A DNA stretch of 64,000 nucleotides, taken from positions 496,001 through 560,000 of the forward strand of contig NZ_JALJCJ010000005.1 of NCBI RefSeq assembly GCF_022899935.1, written 5' to 3'. Each line of letters opens with the position of its first letter. Position 1 is the stretch's first letter. Positions 36,995 to 45,836 of this stretch are shown piece by piece. The notes below the pieces were generated by a model, which was given only the letters and a program-made list of their open reading frames with translations, did no database searches and had not been told where the DNA came from. This stretch comes from Shinella curvata. GTDB taxonomy: Bacteria > Pseudomonadota > Alphaproteobacteria > Rhizobiales > Rhizobiaceae. The position numbers were made by a program, and so were the translations under genes.

Positions 36995-37711
36995 TCACAC
37001 CGCCAGATAGGCGCCGTGCAGGATATCCGGCTGCTGGCGCAGGGTTTGCGAAGATCCGTCGAAGACGATGCGGCCGCGCTCCATCACCAGCGCATGGCTG
37101 GCAAGGCCGAGCGCCAGATTGGCGAACTGCTCGATCAGCAGCACGCCGATGCCGTCTTGGGCGGCAAGCGTGAGCGCCTCCGCCAGCCGCTTGACGATGG
37201 CGGGCGCAAGGCCGAGCGAGAGTTCATCGACGATCATGAAGCGCGGTTTCGCCAGAAAGGCCTGCGCCATCGCCACCATCTGCTTCTGGCCGCCCGAGAG
37301 ATCGCCGGCAAGCTGGTGGCGGCGGGCCTCAAGTTCCGGAAAGATGGCGAAGGCCCGCGCCAGCCCGTCGCGTCGCGCAGCGGCTCCGCGCTCCAGCACA
37401 GAGACGAGCAGATTGTCCTCGACGCTCATCTGGCCGAGCACGCGATGCCCTTCCGGCACCATGGCCACACCGCGCCGGCGCACCGCATCCGGCGAAAGCC
37501 CCGTCAGCCTGAAATCGCCGAGCGAGACGCTGCCCGATGCCGTGGGAATGGCGCCGGAGAGCGCCATGACAGTGCTGGATTTACCGGCACCGTTCGCGCC
37601 GAGAAGGGTGCTGATCGCACCCGGCTGGAGCGCGAAGGAAATGCCGTGCAGCACGCGCTTGCCGCCGCGCTCGACGACGAGATTGTCGACGGTGATGGTA
37701 TCCTTGCTCAT
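36995..37711 (-). CDS. livF: Branched-chain-type ABC transporter ATP-binding protein LivF
   Basis: ATPase of 238 residues, LivF branch. Walker A is GANGAGKSST, the signature is LSGGQKQM, and Walker B is FMIVDELSLGLAP, as usual in LivF. It overlaps livG by one base (start 37711, livG stop begins 37711). With LivG, LivH, LivM and the binding protein at 40368 it makes a complete importer. Neighbouring oxidoreductases make a non-amino-acid, probably aromatic, substrate likely. Confidence 0.92.
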   Translation of the reverse strand: MSKDTITVDNLVVERGGKRVLHGISFALQPGAISTLLGANGAGKSSTVMALSGAIPTASGSVSLGDFRLTGLSPDAVRRRGVAMVPEGHRVLGQMSVEDNLLVSVLERGAAARRDGLARAFAIFPELEARRHQLAGDLSGGQKQMVAMAQAFLAKPRFMIVDELSLGLAPAIVKRLAEALTLAAQDGIGVLLIEQFANLALGLASHALVMERGRIVFDGSSQTLRQQPDILHGAYLAV

Positions 37712-38415
37712 CACAGTTCTCCCAGATAGGCACGGCGGACATCGGGATCGGCGAGCACCGTTTCGGTGCGGCCGAGCGCCAGGCGCTTGCCATAGTCCAG
37801 CACCAGCGTTTCCGCGCACATGGCGCGGATGAGCTCCACGTCGTGGTCGATGACGATGACCTGCGCGCCAAAAGCATCGGGAATGGCGAGCACGAGGTCG
37901 CGCAGCCGTGCGCCCTCCTCGTCTGTCAGGCCGGCGGCGGGTTCGTCGAGCAGGATCAGGCGCGGCGTGCCGATCAGGCATTTGCCGAGCTCCACCAGCC
38001 GCCGCTCGAAGAGGTTCAGCCGCGCGCCGAGGCGGTGGGCGACGCTGCCAAGCCCGACGAAATCCAGCGCACGATCCGTCGTGCGGCTGCGCTCGCCCAC
38101 GGCAGCGACATTGTCGGCAAGCGCCGCGAGATTGTCGCGGGCGGTCAGGTCTTCCACCACCTGCTCCGTCTGGAAGGAGCGGCGCAGGCCGGCCCGCACC
38201 CGTTGCAGCGGCGAAAGCGGCAGCAATGAGCGGCCATCCAGCCTGATGGCGCCTTCGACGGGGCGCACGAAACCGGAGAGCACGTTGAGCAGCGTCGTCT
38301 TGCCGGCACCATTCGGACCGATCAGGCCGGAGACGGGTGCGCTCAACATGGCGGTCAGCTGGTCGATCGGCTTGATGCCGCCGAAACGGACCGAGAGCGT
38401 CTCGATTTCGATCAT
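37711..38415 (-). CDS. livG: Branched-chain-type ABC transporter ATP-binding protein LivG
   Basis: ATPase of 234 residues, LivG branch. Walker A GPNGAGKTT, the LivG-like RRSFQTEQVVEDLTARDNLA segment, and Walker B LILLDEPAAGLT are present. The usual LSxGQ signature is altered to LNLFERRLVELGK, as is common in divergent LivG proteins of this type but worth noting. It overlaps livM by four bases. Confidence 0.9.
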   Translation of the reverse strand: MIEIETLSVRFGGIKPIDQLTAMLSAPVSGLIGPNGAGKTTLLNVLSGFVRPVEGAIRLDGRSLLPLSPLQRVRAGLRRSFQTEQVVEDLTARDNLAALADNVAAVGERSRTTDRALDFVGLGSVAHRLGARLNLFERRLVELGKCLIGTPRLILLDEPAAGLTDEEGARLRDLVLAIPDAFGAQVIVIDHDVELIRAMCAETLVLDYGKRLALGRTETVLADPDVRRAYLGEL

Positions 38416-39443
38416 CGCTCGGCTCCTCTGCTAACGCGCTCAAGAAGGCTGGCGATCTTGCCGGCAATGCCGGTCGGCGCTGTTGCCAGCGCATGGAACA
38501 GCGCGACGCCGAAAATGCCGATGGTGACATAGCCGTCGATGCCGAGATCGGTGAGCAGGGCCGGCAGCGCCCGCAGCAGCAGGCCGGCGATGACGGCGCC
38601 GTACCAGTGGAAAGCGCCACCGACCGTCGCCAATGCGAAGAGGTTGAGGCTCTCGAAGGCGGAGAAGGCACGGCCTTCCAGCTGGCCGACATTGCCGGCG
38701 AGAAGACCGCCCGCGATGCCCGCGAGAAAGCCCGAGAGCGCGAAGGCCCAGGCCTTGTAGGCGAGCACATTGACGCCGGAGGCGATCGCCACCGTCTCAC
38801 CCTTGCGGATCAGCGCCCAGGCGCGACCCGGCCGGGTGATCTTGTGGGCCTGCACCAGCATCAGGCCGAGCGTGGCGATGACGGCGCAATAGAGGAAATA
38901 CGGCACCGCCTCGGTCGCCAGCGCCGGGCGCGCGAGCATGGAGCGCCCTACCCCATCGGCACGGCCGAGGAAGCCGGGGCCGCCATCGGGAAAACCCCAG
39001 GCGGAAATGACGATCTGGAAGGCACCGGCCAGCATCAGTGTCACCAGCGCGAGATAGAGACCGCGCAGGCGCAGCGCCGGCACGCCGAACAGGAGGCCGA
39101 GCAGCGCCGCGACCACGCCGCCGGCAAGCAGGCTCACCTCGAAGGGCGGCTGTAAACCATGGCCGATGCGCAGCGTGACCCAGCCGCCGACGCCGACCAG
39201 CGCAAACTGGCAGAGCGAGACGAGCCCGAGCTGGCCATAGAGCACGGCGACGCCGGCAACGGAGAGCGACAGCGCCATGGCCGAGGTCAGCGCCGAGAGC
39301 CAGAAGGCATTGGCGAGAAGCGCGATGGCGGCGGAAAAGATCGCCATGGCAAGGGCTACGGCAAGCAGCGGGCGCGGCTTTCGAACGGTCGCTTCCGGGG
39401 CAAGCGGCACGGCGGCCGGGACAAGGGTTCTCTGGGTGTTCAT
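38412..39443 (-). CDS. livM: Branched-chain-type ABC transporter permease LivM
   Basis: Membrane protein of 343 residues with 8-10 hydrophobic helices. LivM landmarks are GQLGLVSLCQFALVGVGGWV, LRLRGLYLALVTLMLAGAFQ and GVNVLAYKAWAFALSGFLAG. It overlaps both livG (4 bases) and livH (4 bases). Its C-terminus is cytoplasmic and basic. Confidence 0.92.
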   Translation of the reverse strand: MNTQRTLVPAAVPLAPEATVRKPRPLLAVALAMAIFSAAIALLANAFWLSALTSAMALSLSVAGVAVLYGQLGLVSLCQFALVGVGGWVTLRIGHGLQPPFEVSLLAGGVVAALLGLLFGVPALRLRGLYLALVTLMLAGAFQIVISAWGFPDGGPGFLGRADGVGRSMLARPALATEAVPYFLYCAVIATLGLMLVQAHKITRPGRAWALIRKGETVAIASGVNVLAYKAWAFALSGFLAGIAGGLLAGNVGQLEGRAFSAFESLNLFALATVGGAFHWYGAVIAGLLLRALPALLTDLGIDGYVTIGIFGVALFHALATAPTGIAGKIASLLERVSRGAER

Positions 39444-40321
39444 CGGTCCCTCATCGAGGCACGGGAGGTGCTGCCGAGGATGGTCACGGCGATGAGCGCG
39501 ATGACGAAGGGGGCGGCGGCACGATAGGGCGAGATCAGCGTGATCGGCGTCAGCACGGCCTCGGCAAGGCCGATGCCGACACCGGCGATCGCGGTGATGT
39601 AGAGCGACCGCAGCTGGCCGAGGATCGCGGCGGCGATGGCCGGGATGACGACGAAGGTCAGGAACGTGCCCTGCAGGCGTACGAGATCGGCAAGCAGCAG
39701 GCCGGCGAGGCCGGAGAACAGGCCGGTGATGACCCAGGCCGCCGTCTCCGTATGCAGCACGCGCACGCCGAGAATGGCGGAGAGGTCACGATCATTGGCA
39801 AGCGCGCGCATGTCGAGGCCAAGGCGGGTGCGGTTCAAAAGCAGCGTGATGGCGCCGACCATGGCAAGCGACAGGACGAGCGCGATCAACCGCGTAAAAG
39901 TGAGCCGCACGCCAAAAACGGTGAGATACATCTGGTCGGTCGGGAATTGCAGGCGGCGCGGCAGCTCGCCCCAGATGACGCCCATGGCGGCGATCAGCAC
40001 CAGTGCTGGCGCCAGCGTGCCGACGGCGCGCACGACGATGTCCCGATGGGAGAGTAGCGGCGCGAAAAGGCGGCCGTAGAGGAAGCTCACCAAAGTCGAG
40101 GTGAGCACGCCGAAGAGAATGGCCAGCGCCAGCGGCCAGTTCCATTGCAGGACCTGCCAGGCGACATGGGCGCCGAGCGCACCGAAGGCGCCGAAGGCGA
40201 AATTGAGAACGCCGGTCGAGCGGTAGAGAATGACGAGGCCGACGCCGGACAGCGCGTAGACCGCGCCGATCCCCAGGCCGGAAATCAGGAATGGCAGGAG
40301 AGACATGAGGCCCTCGATCAT
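39440..40321 (-). CDS. livH: Branched-chain-type ABC transporter permease LivH
   Basis: Membrane protein of up to 293 residues. LivH landmarks are GIGAVYALSGVGLVILYRST, then MRALANDRDLSAILGVRV and the final membrane segments. An ATG at 40306 with GAGGG upstream is an equally good start and would shorten the protein by five residues. It follows the binding-protein gene after a strong hairpin. Confidence 0.92.
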   Translation of the reverse strand: MIEGLMSLLPFLISGLGIGAVYALSGVGLVILYRSTGVLNFAFGAFGALGAHVAWQVLQWNWPLALAILFGVLTSTLVSFLYGRLFAPLLSHRDIVVRAVGTLAPALVLIAAMGVIWGELPRRLQFPTDQMYLTVFGVRLTFTRLIALVLSLAMVGAITLLLNRTRLGLDMRALANDRDLSAILGVRVLHTETAAWVITGLFSGLAGLLLADLVRLQGTFLTFVVIPAIAAAILGQLRSLYITAIAGVGIGLAEAVLTPITLISPYRAAAPFVIALIAVTILGSTSRASMRDR

Positions 40322-40332
40322 GCGGGAAAGGA

Positions 40333-40361
40333 GACCCTGCGGGCGCGATGCCCGCAGGGTC
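40333..40361 (-). other. Perfect 12-bp hairpin between binding-protein and livH genes
   Basis: GACCCTGCGGGC (40333-40344) pairs with GCCCGCAGGGTC (40350-40361) across five bases. No T-run follows on the minus strand, so it is not an intrinsic terminator. It lies six bases after the binding-protein stop and 11 bases before livH. It probably stabilises the upstream message. Confidence 0.8.
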
Positions 40362-40367
40362 GATCGA

Positions 40368-41615
40368 TCACTTCAGGCTGGCTTCGAAGGCACGCACATC
40401 CTTCAGCTCCGGATCCGGCGACGGGGTGCAATCGGAGACGACCTTCCACTTGCCGCCTTCGCTGATCGCCATGCGCGTCGTCGAGTTGGCATTGTGGCGC
40501 GGCTGGCCTTCGCCGAAATACCAGGGTGCGCAGAAGATATCGCTCTTGAAGTCCTTGACCCCGCGCACCGCGGCCGAAACGGTCTCGCGGGTGATGTTGG
40601 CGCCGTCGAGGCTCATCAGGGCCTTTTCGGCGATGCGCGCGGCGAGATAACCGGCCTGGGCGAAGGTGTCGCGCGGGTCGGAGGCTTGGCCGTATTCGTC
40701 CATCACGGCAAGCCAGTTGGCATTGTCGGGCGTCGTGGCTTCGAGATCGTTGAATTCCATGTTGACATAGAACTTGCCATCCCAGCCGGCGCCGAGCGTT
40801 TCCGGCACGGAGAGGTCATAGGCGGACGCGGCCGAGAGGAACTTGATCTGCTCGTTCAGACCCTGTTCCTCGGCAGCGACGAGGAGCGGAATGGCGACGC
40901 CCTTGGACATGCCGAGCACGATGACGTCAGGTTTGCTGGCAGCGGCCTGCAGCATGATCGAGGTCGCATCCGCACTGCCCGGATCCATCAGGATCGTCTC
41001 GGCGGCAAAGCCCTTTTCCTTGGCGAGCAGCATCACGCCGTCGCAGGACCAGGTGCCGACATTCGGGATGTTCGGGCCGATGCAGACCACCGACTTGGCG
41101 GCAAGCTGGTCGAGCGCAAAGCCCATGGCGCCGAGCATGGAGACGCGCGGGCCGGCATTGGTCGGCGCATAGTTTTCGGCAAAGAAACATTCACGCGGCA
41201 CGCCGACGCCGGCCACGACATAGATGCCGCTCTTCTTGTAGTACTCAGCATTGGCGCCGCATTCGACATAGCTCGAATTGCCCACCATCAGCACGGCCTT
41301 CTCGTCATCGACGAGCTTTGCCGCAAGCTGGGCGGCCTTTTCCGGATCCCACTGGTCGTCCTCGACGAGATATTTCACCGGACGGCCCTTGATGCCGCCA
41401 TTGGCGTTGAGGCAATCGAAATAGGCTTTTGCCGCCTTGGTAGAGTTCGAAAAGTCGTCCGGCCCGGTCTTGCCGGTGATCGCGCCGATGACGATCGGCT
41501 CGCCGGTCGCGGCCGCGCCCGTACCATCGCCGCAGGATGCGGCAGCATGTGCGCCTGCCGCACCGGCAAGGCTGAACGCCAGGCCGACCAGCAGTCCCTT
41601 CAACACTTTCATCAT
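40368..41615 (-). CDS. Periplasmic binding protein of the first Liv-type transporter
   Basis: Type I periplasmic binding protein (Peripla_BP_6) of 415 residues with a signal peptide (MMKVLKGLLVGLAFSLAGAA, cleavage after AHA). The mature protein opens with a Cys (ASCGDGT) and several later cysteines that could form disulfides. The ligand-site opening VIGAITGKTGPDDFSNSTKA differs from leucine-binding LivJ. The ligand is not an evident branched-chain amino acid. GGAGGAGG precedes the start. Confidence 0.88.
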   Translation of the reverse strand: MMKVLKGLLVGLAFSLAGAAGAHAAASCGDGTGAAATGEPIVIGAITGKTGPDDFSNSTKAAKAYFDCLNANGGIKGRPVKYLVEDDQWDPEKAAQLAAKLVDDEKAVLMVGNSSYVECGANAEYYKKSGIYVVAGVGVPRECFFAENYAPTNAGPRVSMLGAMGFALDQLAAKSVVCIGPNIPNVGTWSCDGVMLLAKEKGFAAETILMDPGSADATSIMLQAAASKPDVIVLGMSKGVAIPLLVAAEEQGLNEQIKFLSAASAYDLSVPETLGAGWDGKFYVNMEFNDLEATTPDNANWLAVMDEYGQASDPRDTFAQAGYLAARIAEKALMSLDGANITRETVSAAVRGVKDFKSDIFCAPWYFGEGQPRHNANSTTRMAISEGGKWKVVSDCTPSPDPELKDVRAFEASLK

Positions 41616-41669
41616 GGTTTCCTCCTCCTTGGTTTTGACCGGCCGGCGCTCCTCCGCGCCGGCCGTTTT

Positions 41670-43256
41670 TCAGCGTGCGGTCATGAAGGCTGCGGCGCGG
41701 GCGCCGATCATCATGCAGGGCGCATTGGTGTTGCCGGAGACGAGCGTCGGCATGACCGAGGCATCGGCGATGCGCAGGCCCTCGACGCCGCGCACCTTCA
41801 GCTCCGGCGTCACGACGGCCATCGGGTCGTCGTCGCGGCCCATCTTCGCCGTGCCGGCCGGATGGAACACGGTTTTGGCGCTCTGGCGGATGTAGTCTTC
41901 CAGCGCCGCCGCATCGTTCTCGACACCGGGACGCGGCAGCACGCGGCGCTTGACGATCGCCTGCATCGAGGGCGTATCAAGAATGCGGATCGCCGCCTTG
42001 ACGCCGCGCACCAGCGTTTCGACATCCTCGCGGTCGGAGAGCACATTGGCGTTGAAATCGACCTTCGCCGCGGGATCGGCAGCGGTGATGCGGATCGAAC
42101 CGCGCGAGCGTGGCCGCAGATAGCAGGGGCCGATGGAAAAGCCGTGGCCTGGCTCCGGTTCGCGATCGACGAAGCCGATCAGCACCGGCAGCACATGGAA
42201 CTGCACATCCGGTTGGCCGACGCCCAGCGTGTCGACGAAACCACCGCATTCCACCACATTCGAGGTCAGGAGCCCCTGCTTCGACGTGAGATAACGCAGC
42301 ATGTGGCCGACAGCCTTCAAGCCGGTATCGTGACCGAGGATGGAGATCGGCTCGCGCGTTTCGGCCTGAACCGGGACTTCCATATGGTCCTGATAGTTCT
42401 CGCCGACGCCGGGCAGGTCCGCCACGACATCGATACCAAGCGAGGCGAGATGCGCACCGTTGCCGATGCCGGAGAGCTGCAACAACCGCGGCGTCGCGAT
42501 GGCGCCGGCAGCAAGCACGATCTCGCGGTTCGCGCGATAGACCATGCCGTCAATGAGCTCGACACCGACGGCCTTGCGGCCCTCGAACAGCACGCGCGCC
42601 ACCTTGCGCTCGGTCAGCACGGTCACGTTCGACCGCTTTTCCGCCTCGCGCAGGAAGGCCATAGCCGAGCTCCAACGTCGGCCATTTTTCGTGGTGCTCT
42701 GATAGAAACCGACGCCTTCCTGCTCCGCGCCGTTGAAATCGGCATTCGGCTTCAGGCCGGATTCGACGGCTGCCTTGACGAAGGCTTCAGACAAGGGATG
42801 GCGGTGGCGGGGATTGGAGACAGTGAGCGTGCCGTCCTGCCCGTGATATTGCCCGTTGAAGGCCTGGTTGTTTTCCAGCGCCTTGAAGACCGGCAGCACC
42901 TCGTCATAGGACCAGCCGCGGCAACCCATCTGCGACCAGGTATCGTAGTCGTTGCGATGACCGCGGATATAGATCATCGCATTGAGCGAGGAGCCGCCGC
43001 CCAGCACGTTGCCCTGCGGCACGATGCTGGGACGGCCGTTCAGGCCCGCCTGCGGATCGGAGGCATAGGGGTGGATATCGATGCCCTTGCCAAGCACCTT
43101 GAAGAAGGTCGCCGGGATATGGATCCACGGATCCTTGTCGCGCCGGCCGGATTCGATCAGCAGCACCCGGTTCGCGGGATTCTCCGAAAGACGGTTGACG
43201 ACGACGCATCCGGCCGAGCCGCCACCAACGACGATATAATCGTAGGTCGCGCTCAT
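41670..43256 (-). CDS. GMC-family FAD oxidoreductase (alcohol/choline dehydrogenase-like)
   Basis: Protein of 528 residues. The FAD loop is YIVVGGGSAGCVVVNRLSEN, followed by the GMC signature QGNVLGGGSSLNAMIYIRGH. The C-terminal HPAGTAKMGRDDDPMAVV holds the catalytic His. It oxidises a primary alcohol to an aldehyde. The next upstream gene, overlapping by one base, encodes an aldehyde dehydrogenase, so the pair should convert an alcohol to an acid. There is no signal peptide, so it is cytoplasmic or membrane-associated. The substrate is unknown. Confidence 0.9.
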   Translation of the reverse strand: MSATYDYIVVGGGSAGCVVVNRLSENPANRVLLIESGRRDKDPWIHIPATFFKVLGKGIDIHPYASDPQAGLNGRPSIVPQGNVLGGGSSLNAMIYIRGHRNDYDTWSQMGCRGWSYDEVLPVFKALENNQAFNGQYHGQDGTLTVSNPRHRHPLSEAFVKAAVESGLKPNADFNGAEQEGVGFYQSTTKNGRRWSSAMAFLREAEKRSNVTVLTERKVARVLFEGRKAVGVELIDGMVYRANREIVLAAGAIATPRLLQLSGIGNGAHLASLGIDVVADLPGVGENYQDHMEVPVQAETREPISILGHDTGLKAVGHMLRYLTSKQGLLTSNVVECGGFVDTLGVGQPDVQFHVLPVLIGFVDREPEPGHGFSIGPCYLRPRSRGSIRITAADPAAKVDFNANVLSDREDVETLVRGVKAAIRILDTPSMQAIVKRRVLPRPGVENDAAALEDYIRQSAKTVFHPAGTAKMGRDDDPMAVVTPELKVRGVEGLRIADASVMPTLVSGNTNAPCMMIGARAAAFMTAR

Positions 43257-44668
43257 CAGCTCAGCACCGTCTGGATCGTGGTGAATTCCTTGAGACCATC
43301 GACACCGAACTCGACGCCGATGCCCGACTGCTTGACGCCGCCGAAGGGGGCGTTCGGCTGGATGGCGCCGTGTTTGTTGATCCAGACGGAGCCGCATTCG
43401 AGCTGGAGCGCCACGGCCCGCGCCTTGTCCGCATCACCGGACCACACCGAACCGCCGAGGCCGGCGGGGTTGTCGTTGGCGCGGCGGATGACCTCATCGA
43501 GATCGCTGTAGCGGATGATGGGTAGGACGGGGCCGAACTGCTCCTCATCCACCAGCCGCACGCCGTTGTCGACATCGGCGACCAGCGTGATCGGGTAGAA
43601 ATAGCCTTCACCTTCAGGCGCTTCGCCGCCGATCAGAATGCGGCCGCCCTTCGCCTTGGCGTCCTCGACCAGTTCACGCACCTTGTCGAACTGCATGGCG
43701 TTCTGGACGGGGCCGAGAATGCTCTTCTCGTCGAGGCCGTCGCCGACGGGAATGTTCGCCGCATAATCGGCAAGCCGCTGGCAGACGTCGTCATAGAGGC
43801 TGTCATGCACGTAAAGCCGCTTCAGCGCCGCGCAGGTCTGGCCGTTGTTGATGAAGGCGCCCCAGAACAGGCCCTCCGCGATGCGGGCCGGATCGGCATC
43901 GGGCAGCACGATGCCGGCATCGTTGCCGCCAAGCTCCAGCGTCAGGCGCTTCAGGGTGGCGACGGCCGAGGCCATGACCTTCTTGCCGGTCTCGGTGGAG
44001 CCGGTGAAGGTCATCTTGGCAATGCCCGGATGGGCCGACAAAGCGGCACCGATGGCATTCTCGCCGGTCACGACATTGACGACACCCGGCGGCAGGACCG
44101 CGTTGATGATCTCGACGAGACGGATGGTGGAGAGCGGCGTCAGCGGCGACGGCTTGATGACGACGGTGTTGCCGGCACGCACTGCCGGAATGATGTGCCA
44201 GCAGGCGATCATGACCGGCCAGTTCCACGGTGTGATCGAACCCGTTACACCGACCGGCTTGCGGTGGATCTCGACCCGGCCCTCATTGTCGTCCTGCACC
44301 AGTTCGACGGGCAGGCTGAGTTCGGCAGTGTGGCGCGTCCAGGCGAGCGCGCCGCCCAGTTCGAAGCGCGAGCCGAGGCCGTTGAGCGGCTTGCCCTGCT
44401 CCAGCGTCAGCAGGCGGGCGACCTCCTCGGCATTTTCAGCGAGCTTTTCCGCAATGGTGCGGCAGGCGTTGGCGCGCAGCGCGTCATCCGTCTTCGACCA
44501 GGTCTCGAAAGCGGCAGCGGCAGCGGCCACCGCGCGGTCCAGATCGGCCTCGCTCGCCAGCGGCATCAGCCCGACGACCTCACCGGTCGACGGATTGCGC
44601 ACCTCGGCATGGTTGGGCGTGGCGACGCGTTCGCCGCCGATGAGCAGCGTGTACTGCTTCAAAGTCAT
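43256..44668 (-). CDS. Aldehyde dehydrogenase, partner of the GMC oxidoreductase
   Basis: NAD(P)-dependent aldehyde dehydrogenase of 470 residues. Catalytic Cys279 is in INNGQTCAALKRLYV and base Glu245 in LTLELGGND. The cofactor loop is ITPWNWPVMIACW. It is the first enzyme gene of the operon after the FeaR-like regulator and overlaps the GMC gene by one base. GGGAGGA precedes the ATG. In E. coli FeaR controls the phenylacetaldehyde dehydrogenase FeaB, so an arylacetaldehyde substrate is possible. Confidence 0.9.
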   Translation of the reverse strand: MTLKQYTLLIGGERVATPNHAEVRNPSTGEVVGLMPLASEADLDRAVAAAAAAFETWSKTDDALRANACRTIAEKLAENAEEVARLLTLEQGKPLNGLGSRFELGGALAWTRHTAELSLPVELVQDDNEGRVEIHRKPVGVTGSITPWNWPVMIACWHIIPAVRAGNTVVIKPSPLTPLSTIRLVEIINAVLPPGVVNVVTGENAIGAALSAHPGIAKMTFTGSTETGKKVMASAVATLKRLTLELGGNDAGIVLPDADPARIAEGLFWGAFINNGQTCAALKRLYVHDSLYDDVCQRLADYAANIPVGDGLDEKSILGPVQNAMQFDKVRELVEDAKAKGGRILIGGEAPEGEGYFYPITLVADVDNGVRLVDEEQFGPVLPIIRYSDLDEVIRRANDNPAGLGGSVWSGDADKARAVALQLECGSVWINKHGAIQPNAPFGGVKQSGIGVEFGVDGLKEFTTIQTVLS

Positions 44669-44760
44669 GTCCTCCCTTGACTGTCGGGAGGAGTATCGCC
44701 GGGCGGCTCACGGCCGTCTTGGGGAGAAGCGCGCGCCGGCTTGGACCGGAGCGCAGATCC

Positions 44761-45729
44761 TTATCGTTCCGCGCCCTTCAGGAGGTCCGTCGGCGCGCAG
44801 TCGAACAGTTCCTTGAAGCTGCGGTTGAAATAGGAAATGTCATTGAAGCCGGCGGAATAGGCGACCTCTGCGATGGTGCCGCCGGATTTCTGCTCTTTCA
44901 GCTGCTCGATCTTTTCCTTGGCGAGCCGCAGGCGCTTGTCTCTGATAATGGTGGTGCAGGTCACCCCCATGCCCTGGAAATCCTGCTGCAGCGTGCGGAT
45001 CGAGACCCCGAGCCGCGTTGCCAGCCAGCGGGCGGAGAGATCGTTTTCGGTGAGATGCCGGTCGATCAGCATATCGACCATCTGCAGGCGCTTGCTCGCA
45101 CTGTCATGCAGCGCATGCAGCGGCTCCGTCTCGCGGCTGGAATGGAAAGCCTGGCGTGTTGCGGTGAACATCAGCTGGCGCAGATGCGGCGAGGCCGAAT
45201 CCGATTCCGCCGTCGTCATGATCTTGGCGATCAGCGCATGCAGCATCTGCGCCATCGGATCATAGGCGAAGAGCTTGCGCGCCACGTCGAAATGAATGCG
45301 GCTGTCGGAATACATCATCTGGCGCGGCAGATGCAGCGAGATGTGGTTGGAAAAATGCCCGCCGAAATGGAAGGTCGTCGGGCGAGTGGAATCGACGAGG
45401 ATGCATTCGCCGACATCGAGCACGTTCTGCCGGTCGCCCTGCTCCAGCCCGCAGCTCCCCTCTATCTGGACGATGAGGAACAGGTGCTCCTTCGGGTCGC
45501 GGCGGATATCGTCCCAGCCGCGGCGGACATATTCGAGATCGTTTGAGACATGGGCGAACTCCATGCCGCAGACATCGATGCGCCGCGCCGCGCCCAGCAC
45601 GTTATCGCCGCGCTCCATGGTCTTCGGATTGAAATTGCCGCAGATCGAACGCAGGTCGTCGGTCCATTGATCGTAGGATACCGGCGCCCAAGCTTCCGGC
45701 ACGAGGGTCTTGTGCTGAACGAGATCCAA
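44761..45729 (-). CDS. AraC-family regulator, FeaR-like
   Basis: Regulator of about 322 residues. The N-terminal region has the pattern of FeaR (WTDDLRSICGNFNP, then DVGECILVDSTRPTTFHFGG). The C-terminal AraC domain includes WLATRLGVSIRTLQQDFQGM and VAYSAGFNDISYFNRSFKEL. The best start is TTG at 45729, which has GGGAGG six bases upstream; the next longer frame lacks this. E. coli FeaR activates tyramine/phenylethylamine oxidation genes. It lies 92 bases before the aldehyde dehydrogenase gene, in the same direction, and has a TTCACCTGTTAA-type site upstream. Confidence 0.8.
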   Translation of the reverse strand: MDLVQHKTLVPEAWAPVSYDQWTDDLRSICGNFNPKTMERGDNVLGAARRIDVCGMEFAHVSNDLEYVRRGWDDIRRDPKEHLFLIVQIEGSCGLEQGDRQNVLDVGECILVDSTRPTTFHFGGHFSNHISLHLPRQMMYSDSRIHFDVARKLFAYDPMAQMLHALIAKIMTTAESDSASPHLRQLMFTATRQAFHSSRETEPLHALHDSASKRLQMVDMLIDRHLTENDLSARWLATRLGVSIRTLQQDFQGMGVTCTTIIRDKRLRLAKEKIEQLKEQKSGGTIAEVAYSAGFNDISYFNRSFKELFDCAPTDLLKGAER

Positions 45730-45817
45730 CTTTGCCTCCCAACAAAGGTCGGTCGCCCCGCACGGGGCGTGCGGAACGGACGGCAAGGATGCGCCGCGCT
45801 TGCCGTCGAGTCAATGT

Positions 45818-45833
45818 GGTTCACCTGTTAAGC
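45818..45833. promoter_or_regulatory. Operator-like half-palindrome upstream of the FeaR-like gene
   Basis: GGTTCACCTGTTAAGC matches the TT(C/A)AC-N2-GTTAA pattern found also at 26908, 52247 and 55514. It lies 89 bases upstream of the regulator start and just past the livF stop of the second transporter. Confidence 0.5.
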
Positions 45834-45836
45834 AAA

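Noticed and set aside
36995-38800. A 601-residue frame on the minus strand that joins livF to an upstream Arg-rich stretch
   Set aside because: Only the part after 37711 is LivF. The rest is the wrong frame of livG and livM, which have clear proteins of their own.
40333-40361. Intrinsic terminator after the first Liv binding-protein gene
   Set aside because: The stem is strong but not followed by a T-run on the minus strand, and livH starts 11 bases later.
40305-43511. A 1068-residue plus-strand frame and a 1036-residue one at 49087-52197
   Set aside because: Both lie antisense to recognisable genes, are rich in Arg, His, Asp and Gly without domain pattern, and reflect high-GC third-position bias.
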